Positions 41,621 through 46,686 of a stretch of 46,686 bases of DNA are shown one piece after another (the stretch's first letter is position 1; each line of letters begins with the position of its first letter). The notes beneath the pieces were generated by a model. It saw only the letters and a program-made list of their open reading frames with translations. It was not told the origin of the DNA and did no database searches. This DNA comes from Bacillota bacterium (GTDB lineage Bacteria; Bacillota; Clostridia; Clostridiales; Clostridiaceae), in the NCBI GenBank assembly GCA_023435985.1, contig JAEZKY010000103.1, positions 1-46,686 on the forward strand, written 5' to 3'. Made by a program: the position numbers and the translations under genes.

Positions 41621-42040
41621 TTAAGAATTATTTTTCTTCTTGCAATCTTTGCAGACACCTTTCATAATCAAATCATGATTTGTTAAAGTGAAACCTGTTT
41701 CATTTTCAACCATTTCTTCTATTTGAAGCATAGGACATGGAATTTCTACTTCTTTATGACAAATATCACATTCCAAATAATGCCTATGAGTCTTTCCTTT
41801 GAGTTTATATGAAAATACTCCATCATTAAGGGTTATCTTTTCAGTAATTTCTTTTTCATCAAATAAGTCTAATGTCCGATAAACCGTGCTTAAATTAATA
41901 TTTATATTGTTATTTCTATAAATTTGATATATTTTTTCAGCAGATAAACTCTTTTCAGAACTTTTCAATATGTTCAGGATTTCTATCCTTCCTTTAGTGA
42001 TTTTAATTCCTCTTTCTTTTAGAATTTCTTTTGATTCCAT
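41621..42040 (-). CDS. Fur-family metal/peroxide regulator
   Basis: This 139-residue protein has the Fur winged helix (ITKGRIEILNIL, then STVYRTLDLFDEKEI) and a C-terminal metal-binding region with HRHYLECDICHKEVEIPCP and a CKDC pair, which supply two cysteine pairs for structural zinc. Which of Fur, Zur, PerR or Mur it is cannot be told. It lies 110 bases downstream of mntP on the same strand, which suggests control by or of manganese or peroxide. Confidence 0.9.
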   Translation of the reverse strand: MESKEILKERGIKITKGRIEILNILKSSEKSLSAEKIYQIYRNNNININLSTVYRTLDLFDEKEITEKITLNDGVFSYKLKGKTHRHYLECDICHKEVEIPCPMLQIEEMVENETGFTLTNHDLIMKGVCKDCKKKNNS

Positions 42041-42150
42041 TTTTATATCCCCTAACAGCTAAATATTAACTATATTATATCACATATAAAATAGTTATAT
42101 AAAAAAATGTCAGCTTAAATATAGATTAAATTTTTAGAAAGACTTGTATC

Positions 42151-42702
42151 TTAAAAAATTATCATTTTAAATCCAAAAAATATAAGTGCTATACCAGCAA
42201 AGAAATTTGCGTATGTTGTTACAAATCTTATCTTTTTTATATATCTGCAAATAAAAAAACCCAAGGTGCAAATGAACAATGTAATTAATCCAATTAAAAT
42301 TGAGTTAATACAAAGCAACAAGTTTCTTGTGATTACGTGGAAGGCAGTAAATCCGATTACTAAAGCATCTATACTAACGGATATTCCAAGTAAAATGCAT
42401 GTACTATTTTTTATTAAAATTTCATTTTCTTTATCTTTAAATCCATGAATTAGGATCAGTACTCCGATAACTCCTATGATTATTCCACCTGCAATAGATG
42501 GAATATTAGTAACGTAAGTGTCGAACAGATATCCCAATGTTCCTCCTAGATATGTAAATAAAAATTGAAAAAATGCAAAAGATAATAAAAATTTTATTTT
42601 ATGCTTTCTGTTAACTATTGGATTTATGCCAATGCTTAAAGTTATACCAAAAGCATCCATGGCCAATGCAACGCCTATTATTAGTACATCATATAAATTC
42701 AT
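42151..42702 (-). CDS. mntP: Manganese efflux pump, MntP family
   Basis: This 183-residue membrane protein has six helices and the two conserved motifs of MntP: ALAMDAFGITLSIG in helix 1 and GISVSIDALVIGFTAF in helix 4, with acidic residues in the membrane that bind manganese. Such proteins export Mn. It is upstream of the Fur-family gene on the same strand. No yybP-ykoY riboswitch is visible in the 186 bases before it. Confidence 0.9.
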   Translation of the reverse strand: MNLYDVLIIGVALAMDAFGITLSIGINPIVNRKHKIKFLLSFAFFQFLFTYLGGTLGYLFDTYVTNIPSIAGGIIIGVIGVLILIHGFKDKENEILIKNSTCILLGISVSIDALVIGFTAFHVITRNLLLCINSILIGLITLFICTLGFFICRYIKKIRFVTTYANFFAGIALIFFGFKMIIF

Positions 42703-42888
42703 TTTATCTTCCCCTTAAAATACTTTTTACTCTATAATAATTAAAACTATTTTAATATATGCGAAAAAAATAAAAAAAGTCTTTATTTAATGCTTTTTTT
42801 ATTGTATATTAATATATAGTGTATTACTTTAAAGCAAATAGTATAACATATTTGTTGATTTTAGCATCATAAATAAGGAGGAAATTTC

Positions 42889-44106
42889 ATGTCAAATTGT
42901 ATAATAGCTCAATCAGGAGGGCCAACAGCAGTAATAAATTCAAGTGTAGCAGGACTGTTGAGTGCTAATAAAAAAAATGGAACTTTTGAAAAGGTATATG
43001 GTGGCTTAAATGGTATTGAGGGAATATTAAATAAAAATATAATTGATTTGTCGTCAGTATCTGATGAAGATATAAATAATTTTAGATTTACACCATCTTC
43101 TGGACTTGGATCTTGTAGATATAAATTAAAAGATTTAGAGTCATCTAGTTCAGAATATGAGAAGTTAATAGAAATTCTTAAAGAATATAATATAACAGCA
43201 TTTTTTTATGTTGGCGGAAATGATTCTATGGATACTATTGCTAAACTTTCAAAGTATTCAAAATTAAATAATCTTGGTATAACATTTATTGGTATTCCTA
43301 AAACAATTGATAATGATTTGAAGTTTATTGATCATACTCCTGGTTTTGGTAGTGCAGCAAAATTTATTGGAACTACAGCAATTGAAACATATTTAGATGC
43401 ATCGGTATACATAAATAATGGGATATTTATTTTAGAAACTATGGGAAGAGATACAGGATGGCTTGCGGCATCAGCTTGCCTTGCAAAAGTTGATGGAAAG
43501 CAGGTAGCAGATTTCATTTATCTTCCTGAAGCAGCTTTTGATAAAATTAAATTTATATCAGATGTTAGAAAAAGATTTGATGAGCAAAACAAAGTTTATA
43601 TAATAGTATCAGAAGGAATAAGAGATGAAAATGGAAAATTTGTTTCTGAATTTGAATGCGTATCTCAGGACAATTTTGGACATGCTCAATTGGGTGGTGT
43701 TTCAGAGTACTTAAGAAGGATAATTCTTGATGCTGGCATTACAACAAGAGTCAAGGCACTACAACTTGGAGTTCTTCAACGTTGTGCCATGCACTGTGCT
43801 TCTGATACTGATTTAATGGAAGCATATAACGTTGGAGAGATGGCACTTAAATATGCAGCTCAAGGTGAAAATGGGAAAATGGTTACTATCATTAGAGAAG
43901 GCAATGAGCCTTACAATGTTACATATTCATTAGTAGATGCTGATAAAATTGCAAATAACGTAAAGTATTTTCCAGTAGAATGGATTAATAAGGACGGTAA
44001 CTTTGTAACAAAAGAAGCAAATGCATATTTTGAACCACTTATAAAGGATCTTCCTAGTTTGAATTACGAAGGTAATCTTCCAAAATATAAGGTGTTTAAC
44101 AAATAA
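42889..44106 (+). CDS. Pyrophosphate-dependent 6-phosphofructokinase
   Basis: This 405-residue phosphofructokinase has two marks of the PPi-using type: GGNDS at residues 109-113, with Asp112 in place of the Gly found in ATP enzymes, and PKTIDND at 137-143, with Lys138. The catalytic Asp lies in TIDND, and ETMGRDTGWLA is the sugar-phosphate motif. It interconverts fructose 6-phosphate and fructose 1,6-bisphosphate with pyrophosphate, a reversible glycolytic step. It is a single gene with a palindromic element after its stop. Confidence 0.92.
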   Translation: MSNCIIAQSGGPTAVINSSVAGLLSANKKNGTFEKVYGGLNGIEGILNKNIIDLSSVSDEDINNFRFTPSSGLGSCRYKLKDLESSSSEYEKLIEILKEYNITAFFYVGGNDSMDTIAKLSKYSKLNNLGITFIGIPKTIDNDLKFIDHTPGFGSAAKFIGTTAIETYLDASVYINNGIFILETMGRDTGWLAASACLAKVDGKQVADFIYLPEAAFDKIKFISDVRKRFDEQNKVYIIVSEGIRDENGKFVSEFECVSQDNFGHAQLGGVSEYLRRIILDAGITTRVKALQLGVLQRCAMHCASDTDLMEAYNVGEMALKYAAQGENGKMVTIIREGNEPYNVTYSLVDADKIANNVKYFPVEWINKDGNFVTKEANAYFEPLIKDLPSLNYEGNLPKYKVFNK

Positions 44107-44217
44107 AAAAGTTACAATAGAATAGTTATAAATGAAAAGAGACAGGTGACAAGTTAAGGATCAAACTCAAGCTATAGTTTTTTACTTAACTTATCACTTG
44201 TCATTTGTAACTTTTAA
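44106..44217. repeat. Palindromic element / terminator between convergent genes
   Basis: AAAAGTTACAA and TTGTAACTTTT are exact inverted outer arms, and GACAGGTGACAAGTTAAG pairs with CTTAACTTATCACTTGTC (two mismatches) inside. The loop has GCTATAGTTTTTT. It would end both the PFK transcript and the minus-strand gene at 44239. The sequence looks like a dispersed repeat. Confidence 0.65.
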
Positions 44218-44238
44218 CCTAATGAGATTTAGTGATTT

Positions 44239-45540
44239 TTATTTGATTTTTCCGAGGCTAATATCTTCTAATATATTTAAAAATATATCGACTTCTTCAA
44301 TAGAATTATATAATGCAAAGCTTACTCTTACCATTCCAAGCATTTTTTTATCAGGGTTTTCAATAAATTCCTTAGCTTTAGCTTCACTTACATTCATAAG
44401 TCTTCTGCAGTAAGGATGAGCGCAGAACCATCCATGCCGAACAGAAATTCCTTTTTGTTTAGCTAATATATCTGCGACATCATGATGATACATGTTTTCT
44501 AAATTGAAGGTTATGATCCCAAGTCTGTCATTTATATTAATGGTGTCTCCGTAGGTTATTACTTTAGGGATACTGTTTAAACCTTGTATAGTATGCGTTA
44601 AGAGAAGGTGCTCATGCTTTTCTATATAATCAAATCCAATAGTATTTATAACCCGCAGTGAATTAATTAATCCCATTACCCCTAAAAAGTTAGGAGTTCC
44701 AGCTTCATTTTTTTCAGGTGGAGGAAGAAACTTAACATCATTATCAAGTACTAATTCAACTGTTCCGCCACCAGAATAATCTGGATCAGCAGCTATAAAA
44801 TCTTCTTTTAATCCTATTATTACTCCTATTCCAAATGGGGCGTAAATTTTGTGAGCTGAAAACACTAAAAAATCAATCTGTTCATCATCATCGTCATTTA
44901 TACTAACTTTTGTGTGAGGTATAAGTTGTGCGCCATCTACAATTAGTTTAGCACCGTATTTATGAACTAATTTTGCTATAAGATGAATATTGTTAATATA
45001 ACCTGTTACATTGGAAGCACCGGTAAGAGATACGTATTTTACTCTACCGTTATTTACTCTGAGTTTATATTCTAGTTCTTCAATTTTAAGCCTGCCATGC
45101 TGATCTACTTCTATATAATCTACTTTACCTCTTTTTCTCCAAGGTAAATCATTTGAGTGATGTTCCATTCTTGAAGTTAAAATTACTTCATTTGGATCTT
45201 TTATTAAGGTTTTTGCTAATTTATTTATACCTTCAGTTGTATTACTAACATAAATAACAACATACTTATCTTTATTTTTTATATTGAAAAAATTCATTAA
45301 GAAATCCTTAGAATCTTTGTATAAGTCAGTAGTAATTTCTGCTTTTTGGCCTGTTCCTCGACCTATGGAAGCATAAGTATTGCTTAATTCTTCTATATAT
45401 TCAATACTTGATTTAACGGGTGGAGTTGTAGCTGCATTATCAAAATTTATTCCTCGTATATAATGTCCATTTGCAGTACAAACTTTTTCATTTAATCCAA
45501 TAAATAAGTCTTTAAATTTCTTTGTATCCTTTACCTTCAT
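44239..45540 (-). CDS. Class V aminotransferase, cysteine desulfurase-like
   Basis: The ATG at 45540 is preferred because GGAGGAG lies about seven bases upstream; in-frame ATG 45546 and TTG 45555 lie at or in that site. The protein has 433 residues. It has FDNAATTPPVKSS at the N terminus, the PLP lysine in FSAHKIYAPFG, SRMEHHSNDLPWRK and a C-terminal Cys in HGWFCAHPYC. It resembles SufS-type cysteine desulfurases, which supply sulfur for Fe-S clusters, but no suf or isc genes are near. Other class V enzymes are possible. Confidence 0.88.
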   Translation of the reverse strand: MKVKDTKKFKDLFIGLNEKVCTANGHYIRGINFDNAATTPPVKSSIEYIEELSNTYASIGRGTGQKAEITTDLYKDSKDFLMNFFNIKNKDKYVVIYVSNTTEGINKLAKTLIKDPNEVILTSRMEHHSNDLPWRKRGKVDYIEVDQHGRLKIEELEYKLRVNNGRVKYVSLTGASNVTGYINNIHLIAKLVHKYGAKLIVDGAQLIPHTKVSINDDDDEQIDFLVFSAHKIYAPFGIGVIIGLKEDFIAADPDYSGGGTVELVLDNDVKFLPPPEKNEAGTPNFLGVMGLINSLRVINTIGFDYIEKHEHLLLTHTIQGLNSIPKVITYGDTININDRLGIITFNLENMYHHDVADILAKQKGISVRHGWFCAHPYCRRLMNVSEAKAKEFIENPDKKMLGMVRVSFALYNSIEEVDIFLNILEDISLGKIK

Positions 45541-45698
45541 ATGCATCTCCTCCAATATATAGTATTCTTATAATATATTTATTGTTCACTTAATAGAAAA
45601 GTAAAATTCATATCTTTTCTCTGAAATTTAGTACTATATATATATTTATGATGCATATTATTAATAGTAATCAATATTATTAATAGGAGGTAATATTA

Positions 45699-46178
45699 AT
45701 GAAACCTGATGAGAAATATATGGCACAATCTCGAGCTAATTTAGATGATAATGATATTAAATTTATTCCACCAGAATTTATGGACAGAAATTTGTATGAT
45801 AAAGTTTCTTCCAATTTAGATGATGATAGTAATTTAGATTTATTTCCTTCTGAAACAGGATTTCCAGAGTTATGCTATCATTCTGATGATTCTAGTGACT
45901 ATTCTATGGATAGATATATTAACGTAGCCAATAATGCAGTACCTACTACATTTGATATTTTAAGAAATCTGGATCTTGACTTAGATGAAACAGAGGATTT
46001 AGAAAGGTCCAATTCTAATAATGATATAAGCAAAATCTATTCAAAAATTGAGAAAAAGCATCCGGGGATATTTGCTACACTTTACTCATATAGAATTCCA
46101 CGTCCAATAGTAAGAGTAATTATTAAAAGATTGATAAAATCAACATTGTTGTATTCCAATAAAGATGATAAATGTTAA
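45699..46178 (+). CDS. Acidic protein of unknown function
   Basis: This 159-residue protein has a strong ribosome site (AGGAGGT). The N-terminal two thirds are rich in Asp, Asn and Ser and probably unstructured (NLDDNDIKFIPPEFMDRNLY, then a long acidic stretch). The C terminus is basic and hydrophobic (IFATLYSYRIPRPIVRVIIK), which may form a helix binding to membrane or partner. The stop codon is directly followed by a solo arm of the 22278-type repeat. No family is recognised. Confidence 0.75.
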   Translation: MKPDEKYMAQSRANLDDNDIKFIPPEFMDRNLYDKVSSNLDDDSNLDLFPSETGFPELCYHSDDSSDYSMDRYINVANNAVPTTFDILRNLDLDLDETEDLERSNSNNDISKIYSKIEKKHPGIFATLYSYRIPRPIVRVIIKRLIKSTLLYSNKDDKC

Positions 46179-46226
46179 GGCACATGAAAATAAATAAAAA
46201 GTTCAAAATTGGTATGAATAGTTTTC
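46178..46226. repeat. Solo arm of the 22278-type inverted-repeat element
   Basis: The first 25 bases, beginning AGGCACATGAAAATAAAT, are identical to the reverse complement of the right end of the element at 22278-22438, and similarity then fades over about 25 more. It is a decayed half-copy or a truncated insertion. Confidence 0.7.
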
Positions 46227-46232
46227 TAATGC

Positions 46233-46288
46233 AAAAAAGTCTCTAAGATTTTAGAAAAATTTTAAATGTAATCTTAAGAGACTTTTTT
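46233..46288 (+). terminator. Terminator of the acidic protein gene
   Basis: AAAAAAGTCTCTAAGATT and AATCTTAAGAGACTTTTTT pair over 18 positions (one bulge) around a 19-base loop, ending in six T. It also precedes the end of the minus-strand gene. Confidence 0.85.
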
Positions 46289-46298
46289 GCGTAAGTTA

Positions 46299-46686
46299 TT
46301 AAACTTCTATCATTGCTAGGATTTTTTTAAATAAAAGCGGCTTTATGTGTTCAATACCTACGGGTTCTTTTAGTATAATAGTTGTAAAACATACACTTCC
46401 AACTAATTCAAAAATCATGAACAAGGTCATTTCAGCATCCTCTTTATTCATTCCTTCATTAGTAAGGTTATTAATAAAAAGATCTAATACTTTTTTTACC
46501 TCATTATATGCTTCAGGCTTCATTATAGCTTTCCTATATAATCCCCATGAAATATTTTTATTTATTAGCTTCAATAAAGATTCATTATTTTTCAAATAAT
46601 CTATTATATGTTCTATAAAAAATAATGTCCTTTCTCTATAATCTTCACTTCCTAAAGCATTTGTTTTAGCCAATGCTTCTTTTATT
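46299..46686 (-). CDS. TetR-type regulator, C-terminal part (5' end outside window)
   Basis: The frame is open to the window edge and ends at 46299. About 129 residues are visible, without the DNA-binding domain. The helical pattern, DYRERTLFFIEHIIDYLKNNE, and MTLFMIFELVGSVCFTTIILKEPVG resemble the ligand-binding domain of TetR-family regulators. Identity depends on the missing N terminus. Confidence 0.6.
   Translation of the reverse strand, partial: IKEALAKTNALGSEDYRERTLFFIEHIIDYLKNNESLLKLINKNISWGLYRKAIMKPEAYNEVKKVLDLFINNLTNEGMNKEDAEMTLFMIFELVGSVCFTTIILKEPVGIEHIKPLLFKKILAMIEV

Noticed and set aside
42703..42888. Manganese (yybP-ykoY) riboswitch before mntP
   Set aside because: The region is short and AT-rich, and lacks the conserved paired loops.
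1..46686. tRNA, rRNA genes and CRISPR arrays
   Set aside because: No cloverleaf, rRNA-like sequence or regularly spaced direct repeat was seen on either strand.

Overview
The window is strongly AT-rich, low-GC Gram-positive DNA. It carries sporulation-linked genes (prkA-yhbH-spoVR), pyrophosphate-dependent phosphofructokinase, rubrerythrin, a T-box leader and purine-rich ribosome binding sites. Together these point to an anaerobic spore-former of the genus Clostridium in the strict sense. The species cannot be fixed from sequence alone. No tRNA, rRNA, CRISPR array or prophage was recognised.

Layout. 1-2250: end of a pentose-phosphate/arabinose operon (split transketolase C-terminal subunit, rpe, rpiB, araD). 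2329-6271: phosphohexomutase, a small unknown protein, endonuclease IV and a lipoprotein cyclophilin. 6292-10422: a CstA-type transporter divergent from a LytS/LytT-type two-component system. 10438-15166: a TetR regulator, then a four-gene export operon (small protein, two HlyD-type adaptors, a 14-helix MFS pump). 15544-21326: the most distinctive region, a compact lipid-type biosynthetic locus. It has a KAS III enzyme divergent from an operon of fatty acyl-AMP ligase, Sfp-type phosphopantetheinyl transferase, dedicated acyl carrier protein, radical SAM enzyme and acyl-ACP thioesterase. 21330-24000: transposase relic, MerR regulator with a palindromic operator, a 161-base inverted-repeat element and very small genes. 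24002-28483: prkA-yhbH-spoVR. 28654-32502: rubrerythrin, small unknown genes, phosphatidylserine synthase, a lipid kinase and a membrane protein. 32668-36403: a YgiQ-type radical SAM protein and a pore-less MgtE-like protein behind a leader with a possible small ORF. 36445-38594: cysteine T-box, cysK, cysE. 38909-41294: plsC, nth, ddl. 41311-41536: a large palindromic element. 41621-46686: Fur-family regulator, MntP, PPi-PFK, a cysteine desulfurase-like enzyme, an acidic unknown protein and the C-terminal end of a TetR-type regulator.

How the parts may work together. In 15544-21326 the ligase can activate a fatty acid and load it on the dedicated carrier protein, which the transferase makes active. 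The radical SAM enzyme could modify the bound chain, the KAS III enzyme could condense it, and the thioesterase could release the product. The neighbouring TetR-controlled pump is a plausible exporter. This is inference from gene content; no known compound is claimed. The cstA/lytS/lytT arrangement resembles the known pyruvate-sensing BtsSR/BtsT and LytST systems, but the sensor here lacks the GAF domain. Three separate palindromic intergenic elements (22278-22438, 41311-41536, 44106-44217) indicate dispersed-repeat activity in this genome.
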